A program made the position numbers and the translations under genes. This document shows, one piece after another, positions 12,121-23,439 of a stretch of 64,000 nucleotides of DNA. The DNA is from Actinostola sp. cb2023 (taxonomy: Eukaryota; Cnidaria; Anthozoa; Actiniaria; Actinostolidae). The notes below the pieces were generated by a model. It made no database searches, was not told where the DNA came from, and worked only from the letters and a program-made list of their open reading frames with translations. Every line of letters begins with the position of its first letter. Within the stretch, counting starts at the first letter, position 1. Location: positions 269,501-333,500 of the forward strand of contig JAUJYZ010001545.1 of assembly GCA_033675265.1 (NCBI GenBank), given 5' to 3'.

Positions 12121-12196
12121 TATATTTATATTTATATTTATATTATATTAAATATAGTATTTATATTTATATTTATATTTATATTTATATTAAATT
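12121..12196. repeat. (ATATTT)n hexanucleotide array, short
   Basis: A second ATATTT array with a central deletion-like break. Confidence 0.9.
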
Positions 12197-12737
12197 CTGA
12201 GAATTTATGAAAGAAATGAGTTGTTTTACTCGGCGGGCTTCCTGTGGCAAACGATCGAGTTTTATCAGGATGTCGATTCCTTTTGCATAAGAGTTTAGTT
12301 CGTCTGCAGGAGCCAAAAACAGCACACTTGGTACTGATTCTTGAGATAGAGTCACCACGCGTCTTCCAGCTGCCTCGCTCCAATGTCAGCGGTATATCGC
12401 GTGAAATTTAGATCTGATCAAAATGGGCCAAGATTTATGCACATAATAAATTGCTACTTTCCCGTTTATCTTTGTAATATTCATTAGGGAGATACATGCT
12501 CGCTTCATTAGCTGTTGATAGTATCTCTTAGTGTAAATAATAAATAATAATAAATAAATAGTGTATATCTTTTAGCACGTTCCTGTGGTACGCACGATTC
12601 ACGAATGATCACGAATAATCTCGGTTTTTAAACAAGAAAATAAAGCTAACGAACAGCAGAGTATGCGTGTGAGTGTATAGAGTGAACTGCTTGCGAGAAC
12701 AAGAATTGCAAGCCAGTAATATTTTGATCGATGGAAA
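12197..12737. other. No recognisable feature
   Basis: Unique sequence; no coding signal I trust. Confidence 0.5.
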
Positions 12738-12877
<140 letters not shown>

Positions 12878-12934
12878 GTTATTAATTTCTATAGCGCATT
12901 TTATCATGACAAAATGATCAAATGCGTTTTAAAA

Positions 12935-13059
12935 TAAAATAAAATGAAATGAAATAAAATGAAATGAAATAAAATGAAATAAAATGAAATGAAATAAAAT
13001 GAAATGAAATAAAATGAAATGAAATAAAATGAAATGAAATAAAATGAAATGAAATAAAA
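12935..13059. repeat. (AAAATGAAATGAAAT)n pentamer-based array
   Basis: Pentamers AAAAT, GAAAT and AAATG alternate up to the TA where the next MITE starts. AAAAT pentamers continue beyond that MITE. Confidence 0.92.
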
Positions 13060-13346
13060 TAGAGTGCAATTTAGAACAGCGTGAAAACTAAATAACTAAT
13101 TAGTACTAAATAGCACTAGAGTGCAATTTAGAAAAGTGTGAAATAGTACTAATTTTAAATAGTACTAAATAGTGCTATTTCTATTGTTTTCTATTGTTTC
13201 ATTAGTGCTATTTAGTACGTACTACAGTAATTAGTTATTTAGTTTTCACACTTTTCTAAATTGCACTCTAATGAAAGAATAGAAAACAATAGAAATAGCA
13301 CTATTTAGTACTATTTAAAATTATTACTATTTCACGCTTTTCTAAA
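13060..13346. mobile_element. GAGTGCAATTTAG MITE interrupted by a copy of itself
   Basis: The left part (TAGAGTGCAATTTAGAACAG to 'tagcacta') and the right part ('aaaacaatagaaatagcac' to 'cacgcttttctaaa') match the complete copy at 43406-43550. Between them sits the inner copy at 13119-13268. The distal TIR bases on the right are missing and replaced by AAAAT repeats. Confidence 0.85.
13119..13268. mobile_element. Inner GAGTGCAATTTAG MITE with TA duplication
   Basis: 150 bp, ends GAGTGCAATTTAGAAAAG and CTTTTCTAAATTGCACTC. It is flanked by TA at 13117-13118 and 13269-13270 and is inverted relative to the outer copy. TA duplication fits Tc1/mariner-type mobilisation. Confidence 0.9.
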
Positions 13347-13482
13347 ATAAAATAAAATAAAATGAGATGAGATGAGATGAGGTGAGGTGAGGTGAGGTGA
13401 GGTGAGGTGAGGTGAGGTGAGGTGAAGTGAGGTGAGTGAGATGAGATGAGATGAGATGAGATGAGATGAGATGAGATGAAAG
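13347..13482. repeat. (GATGA)n / (GGTGA)n pentamer array
   Basis: AAAAT pentamers give way to GATGA, then GGTGA, then GATGA again. It is bounded by AAAGA-rich sequence. Confidence 0.93.
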
Positions 13483-14561
13483 AAAAGAAAAAAGAAAAGA
13501 AAATAAAATAAAGTGGGCGATTATTCGAGTGGGCGTTCATCGAGGTGGGCGGCTTTTATGGCTAATCATTTCAAAGGAATTTATTATATAGAGCAAGGCG
13601 CAGTAATTACATTTCCCGGTTTCTTCAGTTGAGCTATTTGCGCAAATGGAAGTCAATTTCAAGTCCATCTTTTTACTGCCAATCTACATGATCAGCAGGG
13701 TGTCAATATAGGGGAAGTGTGCAGTGGTCTCACTCCACTTTAAGCGTTTATTACGAAATTAAAAGAGGTTTGCTGACAGAAGCTGAACTAGAAGGCTTGC
13801 ATTGGTTGAATCGACAGGTGTTGTTGTACGCCAGCATACTGTGAACTGTCGCTCATTTCTCATTGTATGCTTTTCTACACGCTGACTAACGAACTAGCGT
13901 TATTGTCATGTCAATAATATACGTATCTTTCGTTTGGAAAGTAATTAGTACAGCGCTATCTTGAACAGAGAATAGACGGAACTCATGAGAAACAGTAAAA
14001 ACTAAAGATAGTAGAACGGCTGACTGTTAATCAGTAAACACCTCTTTAGACACGTTGAAAGAGGAATCTAGTTGCAGCGCGATCTTGCCAGTTCAGTTTA
14101 TTTTTTGCACTATTTGTTCCAATATATAATTATAGAATGCTATTGTTATAAATAAAATATACATAGAATAAGAGTACATGAACTAATTGAATTAGCCCAG
14201 CAGTAGCAGACGCTTTCAAGTTGGTCACGTCACTGTAAACTTTCGAATGATCAACTGTTTGCGCCTGAAAAACGTTAGCAACGGCAAACGATTGGTTTAC
14301 GACCGCAGAGGGCGATGGGATTAACAATATAACCTCGCTTATTTATAATAATAATAATGACGATGATATACTATACCATCTTGCTTCCTTACTCAAAAAG
14401 CAACTCCCAGCATGCAACGTTCTTTAAAATAGGCGGTATAGTAACGAAGATCATATAAATACTGTAGACACCGTTACGCACAGAACATTGCTTGAATATT
14501 CAGTAGCAACATACAGGTAGTCTGTTTTTTTGTTTTTTTTGAAGGGTATGTATATATATAT
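13483..14561. other. No recognisable feature
   Basis: Unique sequence. A minus-strand frame at 14130-14276 after 'cgtttttcag' could be a terminal exon, but nothing identifies it. Confidence 0.45.
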
Positions 14562-14638
14562 ATATATTAATAATTAATAATAATAATAATAATAATGATG
14601 ATGATAATAATAATAATAATAATAAATATATAATAATA

Positions 14639-14708
<70 letters not shown>

Positions 14709-14711
14709 TAT
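14562..14711. repeat. (TAA)n trinucleotide array
   Basis: TAA/ATA units interrupted by GATGATGATAA and ATATATAA. Confidence 0.95.
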
Positions 14712-15504
14712 AATGATTATGTATATAATTGTCACGTGTCTGGGAGTTAAGATGATAAAAACTACAACGGTGCATGTAGAGAAAACAGTTCAACTTCCCT
14801 GCCTCGTTTTAACGACTTCCCTCTCTTTAGTCATTTGAGACTATAGAGACGAGATTTCATCACGTCCGCGATTCCCACACGAGGGTAAGTCGAAAATGGG
14901 ATTATTTTCATTCTGTTTACTACTTAGTTACCCAGAGAAATAGAGCCTATCGCAACAGTACTGTTCTGTTTTGATAAAAACACTAAGTAAAAACCCTAAG
15001 CAAACAACATCAACTGAAGACCAGAACTTAGTAACATTAATCAGACAGTTAAACCGCTCGATCTAAGGCTAGAAATATTACAGCTAGCGCTACACACTGA
15101 CTCGATGGCCTAATCCTAGTCCAGATAAGATCACATATTAAGGTAGATAATAAAATAGGATGGTTTTGTTAGAAAGTATTATCAGTTGTTAGTGATACAA
15201 GTACACCGGCAACAAACTGACATACAAATAGAAACTAGACATTAATCTACAAGGGGAAAAGAAAAGCTGTATATATTCATGGTAAATATCGTGTTCTTAC
15301 TCAGTACTAGCGAGGGATTCCGTAGTCGGAGTTTCATTCATCATTAGTGTTTCTTTATATGAGATGATATTCGCTTTTGTCGTTTATATCGGCTGGTTAT
15401 TTTGATATATTGTAGTCTTGGCCGATTGTTTTTCTCCGCTATGTATAAGCAATTTAGAAAAGAGGGAATATACAAAGTACATGCATGGGAAATGTAGAAG
15501 TTCT
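14712..15504. other. No recognisable feature
   Basis: Unique sequence without a supported gene. Confidence 0.5.
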
Positions 15505-15530
15505 TGCTTTCTTGCTTGCTTGCTTGCTTG

Positions 15531-15589
<59 letters not shown>

Positions 15590-15612
15590 TCATTCTTTCT
15601 TTCTTTCTTTCA
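15505..15612. repeat. (CTTG)n to (CTTT)n tract
   Basis: Five CTTG units followed by about 20 CTTT units with one CATT change: a strong polypyrimidine strand asymmetry. Confidence 0.96.
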
Positions 15613-16105
15613 TTTCTATCGTATTTAATTTGTTGTTCTTTACGTTTTATTTTTAAACAAACAGCAAGATACTGGTAGCGACCCCGGGGTGTTGTGCAGT
15701 TCAACATGTAAATATATATATCGGGGTTTCAAAAAACTGATAGGAAAACTCGAAAAAAAAACACTAAAAAATAAATAACTAAAACTAAACTAAACTAAAT
15801 AAAATAAAGAATTCGAAAATAAAGAAAATCGAGAATGTAAGAAAGTTTAATTTCGTGCCAGTGAGACTTCAAACCTAATCAGACGTTTGGCGGATAATTT
15901 GACTGAAGAAATATTTCTAGAAGTATACAATGTCACATCAAAGAGAATTGTAGATTTAATAAGAGTCGGGCGCTAATGAGACTCACCGCTTCGCTGTTTT
16001 AAATTTTTATGACTGGTGTATAGAAATATTAGTACTTGAATGCTTTCTTAGTTCATTATCATATGATTCATAAGCAGATATATATATATTCACCCACCCA
16101 CCCAC
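15613..16105. other. No recognisable feature
   Basis: AT-rich spacer with an ACTAA-type short repeat near 15780. Confidence 0.5.
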
Positions 16106-16322
<217 letters not shown>

Positions 16323-17652
16323 ACAAACAAGTTTAATTTGTTACTTGTAAAACTATCAGTATCTTCAACCTAAAGTTTTATTGAAAAACTGCCAAGCTTT
16401 TGGGCTAAACGACTCCCAACCTGCAAACCTTCATCTCTCCATATAAACTTTCAACTTGTTTTTCTCTTGTCCATTACTTGTGCAAGTTAATTGCCTTGTT
16501 CATTGTAGTTTAGTATCCTATCGGTCTGCGGGAGATTCACCCCTACGGTGAGCGGAGGATATATAATCTCTAAACTTCATAAATGATAAGTTTGTTGCCC
16601 TAATTGTCTCATTGATTTCTGGGAATATAATAGATTCCTAGTTCTTCGTTTAAGCATTTCACTATCAGTGTACGGTACGTACTTGTTGAAGCTTTAATTA
16701 GAGAGATAAGAAGAGATATCCAATTCAAGGGGAAGTAAAAAGGTTTTTCGTGGTTTGAAATACAACAATATCGAGAAGAGGGAACACATGTGAAGGTGAA
16801 ATAGCAAGACAACGACGAGGTGTCAGTTTGGGAAACTTTGTACATGATTGAAAGTGCATTCGTTCTACGAGCCAAGACTTGTACGAGTTTTGTTGAAGGT
16901 AAATGAGCTGACTCATTTGGATTTTTTTTCCCATCGAATGTCAACATTTAAAATAAGCATAATTATTATTATTTAAAAATTTAAAAATTTAAAAAAAAAA
17001 AAAATATTATTATTAGTATGTTGGTATTTGTTGGTACTGAATTATGAATTTTGTTGACATATCTGAGAAGTAAACACAGAATAAACATTGTAAATTTGAA
17101 GGCTTAAAACAAACACGAGCGGCGTGTTTATCGTATTTATCAGTCAATATAAATGTCCAAGAAAACGAGGTTGAATCGAGTCGAAGAGCAACACCGCTGA
17201 CACCATCCATATTTTCGTATTTTTGTCTTAAATAGATTGTGAACATGTTATCCCATGTAGACAATGTTGCCATGGTAACAGTGACTGTTTTTATAAGATA
17301 CACAGTAAAGGAAATCTCACTAAGAGTACGAAGAACTAAGGCTCAAAACTTCAGTAAAGTTCATTAATAACTTGATTATCAGTGTTAATCGAGTGTTAAT
17401 TATGATTCAAATGACTCTTAATTAATATAAGTAGTTCACGATCGCCCGCTCACCACTTGACTGTCGTTGCTAGTATACAATAGTCAACTCATTTTCTATC
17501 ATAAAAAGACAAGATAGATGTTTTAACTCAATCACGAACATGTTTGAAACGACACAGCAAACTAGTCCCACTTCTGACACCATATCATGTCATGTAACTA
17601 GTCCCAGGCTCTCCTCACATGAACGACCCTTTATATTGTGTTTTAGATCAAG
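16323..17652. other. Upstream region of the first GPCR
   Basis: An AT palindrome (TAATTATTATTATTTAAAAA... to ...AATATTATTATTA) spans about 16962-17018. Open frames on the minus strand (16609-16947 and 17013-17303) match nothing I know. 'ttatattgtgttttag' ending at 17646 is acceptor-like and could end a 5' UTR intron of the GPCR. Confidence 0.45.
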
Positions 17653-18657
17653 ATGAACAGAACTCAGTACTTCGAGTATCTCATGCAAGAGCTTGCCGAT
17701 CGACAAAAGAACCGAATCAGCGTCTCGACATCCATTGCCATTGTCTTCGTCATTGTTGCCTGGGGAAGCAATTTCACCGTCTGTTACTGCGTACTCAAAA
17801 CCAAAAAGCTCCACTCTCTTGCCAACTTCTTCCTGGTGTTTCTGTCCATGGCTGACCTGGTACAAGCGATCACTGTCATGCCATTGTGGATTGATGTTTT
17901 GGTGACAGGCAAGATGAACTTCTCGCAAAATGGTTGCAAATTCACTGGATTTATGTTGTCGTTTTGCGACACGGGAAAGCTTCTCACAATCTACACGATT
18001 TTAATCAATCGCCTCTGCAACATTTACAGACCCTCGATTTATGCTCAGCTTTACCATAGATGGGCATCCATTGCCATGGTAATCATCACGTGGTCTTTGA
18101 CCCTTGTTATTGTCGTCGTCATGACAACGGTAGGCATAGCAACGATTGAGTTCCATCCTGGAAGAGCGATGTGCGTATTGACGTACAAAGACCTAGACAC
18201 CACAAGAAGTCTTGTGTTGACCGTGTTTACATTAAGCGCTGTAGTACCGCTGTGCATAAATATCGTGTGTCATATAAAAGCCTACCACGAACTGAAAGAA
18301 CACAAGAGAGAAGCGAGAGGGAAAATAAGGATCCAAATCTTCAGTATCACAGAAATAGCAAAGGAAGAAAACGAATCCAAGACAGACAAAGATGACATCC
18401 AAGCCACGAGGACGCTGCTTGGCGTTGTGTATGCGTACGCGTTGTGTAATATTCTTACTACAAGTATAGTCATGGCTGATTCATTCAGACCTTTCTTCCT
18501 CGACCGCGGCACACATTTGGCCTTGACTTTCTTTTTGTTTGTGAATAGTGTCATTAATCCACTCATCTTTAGTCGCACTAGCAAGACCTTTCGTGATGTG
18601 TATGTCGAGGTGTTTGGTTGCAAATGGAATCGTAGTCGAGTTATCCATGTACAGTAG
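17653..18657 (+). CDS. Class A (rhodopsin-like) GPCR, intronless, 334 aa
   Basis: This is a seven-pass receptor that should signal through G proteins at the plasma membrane; the ligand is unknown. Visible landmarks are GSN in TM1 (N40), LSMAD in TM2 (D68), C95 and C174 for the TM3-ECL2 disulfide, NRL at 119-121 in place of DRY, W147 in TM4, P199 in TM5 and NPLIF at 302-306 in TM7 in place of NPxxY. TM6 (about 253-273, YAYALCNILTT) lacks the usual CWxP. The third intracellular loop is long and charged (about 211-250) and the tail is short. ATG at 17653 has A at -3, and the next upstream bases carry no better start. Asn in place of Asp in DRY is shared with melatonin receptors, and similar receptors are abundant in cnidarians; this subfamily placement is inference. 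The whole receptor is in one exon. Confidence 0.92.
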   Translation: MNRTQYFEYLMQELADRQKNRISVSTSIAIVFVIVAWGSNFTVCYCVLKTKKLHSLANFFLVFLSMADLVQAITVMPLWIDVLVTGKMNFSQNGCKFTGFMLSFCDTGKLLTIYTILINRLCNIYRPSIYAQLYHRWASIAMVIITWSLTLVIVVVMTTVGIATIEFHPGRAMCVLTYKDLDTTRSLVLTVFTLSAVVPLCINIVCHIKAYHELKEHKREARGKIRIQIFSITEIAKEENESKTDKDDIQATRTLLGVVYAYALCNILTTSIVMADSFRPFFLDRGTHLALTFFLFVNSVINPLIFSRTSKTFRDVYVEVFGCKWNRSRVIHVQ

Positions 18658-18822
18658 GCTATTCGCATGGGTACCCTGTGGTAACAGGAAGGGGGAAGAC
18701 TGGGGGATGATGTCTCTTTCTCAGTCCTCTCACAAACTCGGCTCATGCCCCCTCCCAAGCTCGTTTTCCTTCCCAGTAATTTCTCCTTTGAGCTGAGTTG
18801 CCTCGATATCGTAGGAGGAACA

Positions 18823-18926
18823 ATTTAGCCAATCAGAGCAGACTAGAGATTTAGCCAATCAGAGCAAACTAGAAATTTAGCCAATCAGAGCAAACTAGAG
18901 ATTTAGCCAATCAGAGCAAACTAGAG
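18823..18926. repeat. Four 26-bp tandem repeats with CCAAT cores
   Basis: ATTTAGCCAATCAGAGCAAA plus CTAGAG repeats four times. Every unit carries AGCCAATCAG, a CCAAT-box sequence that NF-Y-type factors bind. The array lies 166 bp past the stop of the GPCR. A regulatory role is conjecture. Confidence 0.9.
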
Positions 18927-19626
18927 ATTTTTATCAAAACAGTGTATAGTGTTGTAGCTAGGCAACGTATGAATGGGATGAGTCCTTTGGGTGGCAAAAA
19001 GGTTACAAAATCAACTGTCACATTCACTTTGCGCACGATTGAAGCCAGTCTTTCCTTTTTCAGCGTAATTGTTATAGCTTTGAATTAGAAATGGGGAGTT
19101 TTAACATTCATTAATTTCACTCCTTACAACAGCTTTTTAACAAGAGTTGAAGCGTCAAGCGTTTTTAATTATCAGCTTAATTGACAAGTGCCGGTTGTCT
19201 TTTCAAAGTCCTCTAATGAGCTTTCCCACTCAGTCATCGAGCGACGAACTGAAAATCACTTGAAATATAGTTTTTCTTTAGGCTTTTGTTATTATCAGTT
19301 TTGGATAGAGTTCACACAATCAATCAATCAATCAACACGTACATATCAGTACCAACTGTTATAGTTTAGAACTAGTACTGAAAACGAATCAGGAAAATGC
19401 AATCATTCTCGATGACAGTGATTGTCTGTGGTTATATGAGCGTGTTGAGTGTGTTGTCTTCTATTTGCACCTGTACAAGTATTTGTATTGATAAAAACCA
19501 GGTTTAGAAACGTGGTTTATTCATAGAACCAGCATGCGAAACTCTAGAGATGTATATCGCTAGAAAGACAATAAATAATAATATAAAAATATGTTTATAA
19601 ATTAGTTTTTATTATAATTTGCATGG
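18927..19626. other. No recognisable feature
   Basis: Unique AT-rich sequence; a short ATCA tandem run at 19316-19334. Confidence 0.5.
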
Positions 19627-19637
19627 CGCTATGTCTA

Positions 19638-20907
19638 TCGGAGTCAATAAAACCTGGATCGGATCGCGGATCGGATCGGACCATCGGATCGGATCGGATC
19701 GGATCCGATCATATTTTCTGATAATAATAAAATATAAAATAGTGAGTACTATATAGTGTGACGATTCACGTTATTCATGTGAACTAGTTGTCAACGCGTA
19801 CGACTCGACACTAGGGCTCGTGTCAGTTGCTGTTGTCTCGATCGTCACACTGTTTAATTTAATAAATATTTTAAGCATGCTCAAAATACTCCAATGATTC
19901 CACAATAAATCTATAGACTTGCCACAAGTCGAGATGCGAGTAGCGGCGAAGCGACCGAGTGACAAGTCCTTCTGAATAAGTCCTTCGAAAGTCTACAAAT
20001 CATGTAATCTCTTTCTCGAATATAAGTTCTGTAAATCAGTTAAAGTTCAGTATCCAGCTTTGTAGACCTGGTGAATTGTAATAAACTCGTTCAAGCACCG
20101 ATTAACTCGTGCCGTGTGTCTTTCGCTCTCCACAAACCCGGATCCCGGGCCTGGATCTCGTTCCGTTACATTAGCTTACAGTGTAATTGATGTATTGATC
20201 TCTTCGCGGTTCAGGGTTGGATTAATGAAATCTTCACAAAAGACAAGTGAAAACTTCACAGAAAAATTAACTGGTAGATGTTGTGAACACACTTTTGGGA
20301 TTCGCGTTGTTGTTGCATGGGATAGATGTGAAAAGTAAACAATAAACCTTTACCTACTGACATACATAAAGTCAACAAATGCATGGGAAACATAAATATG
20401 TTTTACAGCCTATTCATGGGTGCTATAAAGATAACCAAACTCAACAGTATAACCATTCAAAGTTAAACTGAAATGACGATCTGTAATCAGTGAATATCAC
20501 CTTCGTTCGACATGACACTCACAGACAAACAAATCTTGCAATGAGTCCCAGCTTCGCTCTAGTTCAACGACACTTTGAAATTATTCTTAGTATTGATGAG
20601 GATACATTTAATGTCAATTCAGCTAAAGATACATTGTTGACGTCGCCATTTTGACTAGTACACTTGCACAGTCTATACGCACCAGTTCGTGCAAGAACTC
20701 GGCTTATCAGGACCGTATGAATTTCAATTTACAAGAATGCATCCTATAGCTATTTGTTTATTAGAACATATTTTTATTCAGAATTATATTCGTGAATTTT
20801 GTATTCAGATCATTGATCCGATCCGATCCGATGATCCGATCCGATGATCCGATCCGATGATCCGATCCGCGATCCGATCCGCGATCCGATCCAGGCTTTG
20901 TTGACAC
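19638..20907. mobile_element. Element with GGATC-repeat TIRs and 10-11 bp target duplication
   Basis: The flanks CGCTATGTCTA (19627-19637 and 20908-20918) are identical direct repeats. The ends are inverted: GGAGTCAATAAAACCTGG on the left and CCAGGCTTTGTTGACACC on the right. Each runs on into GGATC/GGATCGC pentamer arrays inside the TIR. A 9-11 bp duplication with long TIRs recalls Mutator-like elements, but there is no transposase ORF to confirm it. It carries an LTR at 19757-20170. Confidence 0.78.
19757..20170 (+). mobile_element. Probable solo LTR
   Basis: 414 bp beginning TGTGACG and ending CGTTACA, which are near-inverted. An AATAAA lies at 20080-20085, followed by 'gtgccgtgtgtctttcgctct' as expected of an R-U5 end. 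No second LTR or internal coding region is present, hence solo. The 5-bp target duplication is not clear (tatag and ttagc). Confidence 0.55.
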
Positions 20908-20918
20908 CGCTATGTCTA

Positions 20919-21739
20919 CTGTCTAACACCTTCATTAATATGAGGGGAACGCTATGCATACATAAAGGTTCCAAATCATTTTTTTCCTTCATTGTTTTCA
21001 TAAAAGAGTAAACAGAACACATTTTGAACATCTGACAGATAATCATATTAAATCGAGATGAATGTCAATGAATGGAAGTGGTCCCAAGCAGTTGACAGTT
21101 GGTGATCAAACGCGCCATTATTGTTGCGGATTCATTTATTTTGAATCCAAAGATCCGAGTGTAACCATATCAACATATCATCGTTTAGAACTGTGAAATC
21201 TAGATATGTCTTTTTTGCTGCATGGCAGCCGGTGTTTAATTATCGATAAATGACTGATTAAACAAAACGATAAATTGGCTCGGACACATGCGCAATACAT
21301 GTAACTGTACATGTCAGAAAGCAAGTTGAAATATCTCGAAAGAAAACACATTATAATAACATTTTAGATAAAAGAAATCATCTCAAAGGAATACAAATGA
21401 AAGAATTGACAGGATTCGAACAAACATTTTGTCCGAAAAGAAAGACTTTCTAGTATCAGGCGGTTGAATTTCTTATCTATCTACACCGACGCAATTTACT
21501 GATAGGTTCACTGAGGAACAAACACAGTCTACTCCTTGAAGGGTCGTTACGGTATAATTAATGGTATGAAGCCCTGAATAGCTTAGTTTGAATTGACTAA
21601 AAACAAGAGAAAATGAGGGACCTGTCCCTCATGGTCTCTTGCTAAAAATATCGCTCTGTAAGCAAGCTCGACTTTTCACGCACCTATCTGCTAATAAAAT
21701 GTTCTCAGTAACGATTACTTTTACGACTACAGAATAGTG
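20919..21739. other. 3' flank of the second GPCR
   Basis: A hairpin, AAGAGA...TGAGGGAC / GTCCCTCATGGTCTCTT, lies at 21604-21642. Related 'AAGAGACCAT.AGGGACAGAGAGGGAG' sequences occur in opposite orientations near 25556 and 27876. Confidence 0.5.
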
Positions 21740-22786
21740 TTACATCTCTTCGATCGCATCCGTTGTGTTAAAACGAGGACGCGGCGCCATCTCGTGTTGC
21801 CGTTCCTGCCTTTGCGTGGCCTCAACAGCATTTCCCCCAGAGCAAAGCGCCGTTTTCTTGAATGCTGTCCTAAAGGCACGATTCATTATGCCATACAACA
21901 GTGGGTTAATGGCGCTGGAAAAGTAAGCCAGAAAAATATAAGTCATGTATGCGGGCCGTGAGAGGGTTCCTCCTGGGAGAAACGAATCCAGCAGCTCAAC
22001 GACGATACAAGGAATCCAACAAGCACTGAATCCAAGGACTAAAACAAAAAGTAACTTTGTAACTTTAATTTCGCTCATGGAAACATGTCCAACGCCACTT
22101 GTGTGCCATGCAGCTAAGTTCGTGGTGTGACTGCGGAGAGTGCGGAAGACTTGGACGTAGCACACGCTGATGACACAAAAGGGCATGACAATGAACAACA
22201 ACAAACTGAATGAAGTGTAGATAATGTTAGGAAGAAACACTGGAATAGATAGAAAACACGACGATCGCCCGCCCATGAACTTGAACGAGCCAACTTGAGC
22301 GCCCAATGGGACTAGTCCCGACACCAACGATTCTACCCACACAAACGCCAGCATTGCGACACAGTAGTTCTTTCGAAACCATTTTCTATACATGGAAGCC
22401 CTGACAACACAGAAATAACGGTTTAAAGCTATAAGTGCCATTGTTTGTAAAGATACGAAAGTTAGCCAAAGAAGGAAGAAACCTTGAATCTGGCACAACG
22501 CGTTGCCAAAGATCCATCTTCCATCCACCAGGACACTAACCGTGAGAGGAATTACAACAACAGCCTTTAAAGTGTCAGACACTGCTAGAGCAATGACGTA
22601 CATATTCGTTTTTGTCTGTAAAGCAGGAGTCTTGAAAATGACGAAACAAAAAGTTATGTTTCCCACGGCAGATAAGACGTTTATCGCCACCATCAACAAG
22701 GTTTCAAGGACGGTGATCTCAGTGCTTCGGTTGGCGAGGTCCAAGGCGATCCTCTCTCTCCATGTTAGATTAAGCGCACTCATCAT
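21740..22786 (-). CDS. Class A (rhodopsin-like) GPCR, melatonin-receptor-like, 348 aa
   Basis: This is a seven-pass G-protein-coupled receptor with a full set of class A landmarks: GN in TM1, LAVSD in TM2, Cys at about 98 and 177 for the extracellular disulfide, NRY at 122-124, W in TM4, CWIPC at 256-260 in TM6 and NPLLY at 294-298 in TM7. The N terminus carries glycosylation sequons NLT and NRS. The open frame extends 16 codons further upstream but opens on TTG, so I start at the first ATG (22786), the first of an ATG-ATG pair. NRY with an otherwise canonical core resembles melatonin-receptor-like GPCRs of cnidarians; the ligand is not predictable. It is intronless, as is the GPCR 3 kb away on the other strand, yet the two share little sequence beyond family motifs, so they are not a recent duplication. 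Confidence 0.92.
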   Translation of the reverse strand: MMSALNLTWRERIALDLANRSTEITVLETLLMVAINVLSAVGNITFCFVIFKTPALQTKTNMYVIALAVSDTLKAVVVIPLTVSVLVDGRWIFGNALCQIQGFFLLWLTFVSLQTMALIALNRYFCVVRASMYRKWFRKNYCVAMLAFVWVESLVSGLVPLGAQVGSFKFMGGRSSCFLSIPVFLPNIIYTSFSLLLFIVMPFCVISVCYVQVFRTLRSHTTNLAAWHTSGVGHVSMSEIKVTKLLFVLVLGFSACWIPCIVVELLDSFLPGGTLSRPAYMTYIFLAYFSSAINPLLYGIMNRAFRTAFKKTALCSGGNAVEATQRQERQHEMAPRPRFNTTDAIEEM

Positions 22787-23028
22787 CCCACACAAATAGA
22801 TTTTACCGCCGAGAAAATACGAGGAAACGTTCAATACGCGTACGTGAATCTACGAAGCTGAAACGATGTCTTTTTAACTGCAGGTGCCACAGAAGTTTTA
22901 TTGGATTCTATTAGATTATTAAATCCATTAAGCGCCTTCGCCTGGTTACCGACCGCGAGTTCGATTGAATGCAATTGATCACGATTGCTCAACAGTCCGA
23001 GAACAAATCCAGCTGACGTAAGCACAGG

Positions 23029-23184
23029 TTAGTGGTTTTTGGTAATTTTTTTAAATTGCTTAAAAGAGTGAGAATTTGATTGAAATAAACATACCATTTC
23101 TTCAGAAGTCGTATTTTGGTATGTTTATTTCAATCAAATTATCATTCTTTTAAGCAATTTAAAAAAATTACCAAAAACCACTAA
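23029..23184. mobile_element. Near-perfect 156-bp hairpin MITE
   Basis: Arms of about 67 bp (TTAGTGGTTTTTGGTAATTT... and its complement ending CCAAAAACCACTAA) flank a loop of about 20 bp. Only a few mismatches exist, which suggests a young copy. TA lies at both tips. Confidence 0.92.
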
Positions 23185-23439
23185 ATAAGAGCTTGGGTTG
23201 CCTGTGACGTAAGTGGCTGCTTGAGTGACTCGGAAGTTTACACTTCTTCAACAGCCACATACACATTAATCTCTTGCTTTATAGTAACTACAATGTTTGT
23301 AAATACCTCAATACTTATACTGATAACATTACCTAAGTTTTTTTAAGGGTAATTCATTAGTTTGTATATATCAAGTATGTGTGAATGAGCTTGAACTAAA
23401 CGACGTTTTTCAATCTCAATCAACAGTCATGAATGGTAA

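Noticed and set aside
14130..14276. Possible terminal exon with hydrophobic C terminus after 'gtttttcag'
   Set aside because: No neighbouring exon or family match was found. A GPI-signal-like tail alone is not enough.
17013..17303. Minus-strand ORF upstream of the first GPCR
   Set aside because: There is an ATG with good context at about 17273, but the peptide has no recognisable feature or composition typical of a gene.
18429..18490. Frameshift suspicion in TM6 of the first GPCR
   Set aside because: The frame is open and TM6 is hydrophobic throughout. The missing CWxP is substitution, not a shift.
22787..22834. Sixteen extra N-terminal codons for the second GPCR
   Set aside because: The extended frame opens on TTG. 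The first ATG gives a normal receptor length and a typical N terminus.
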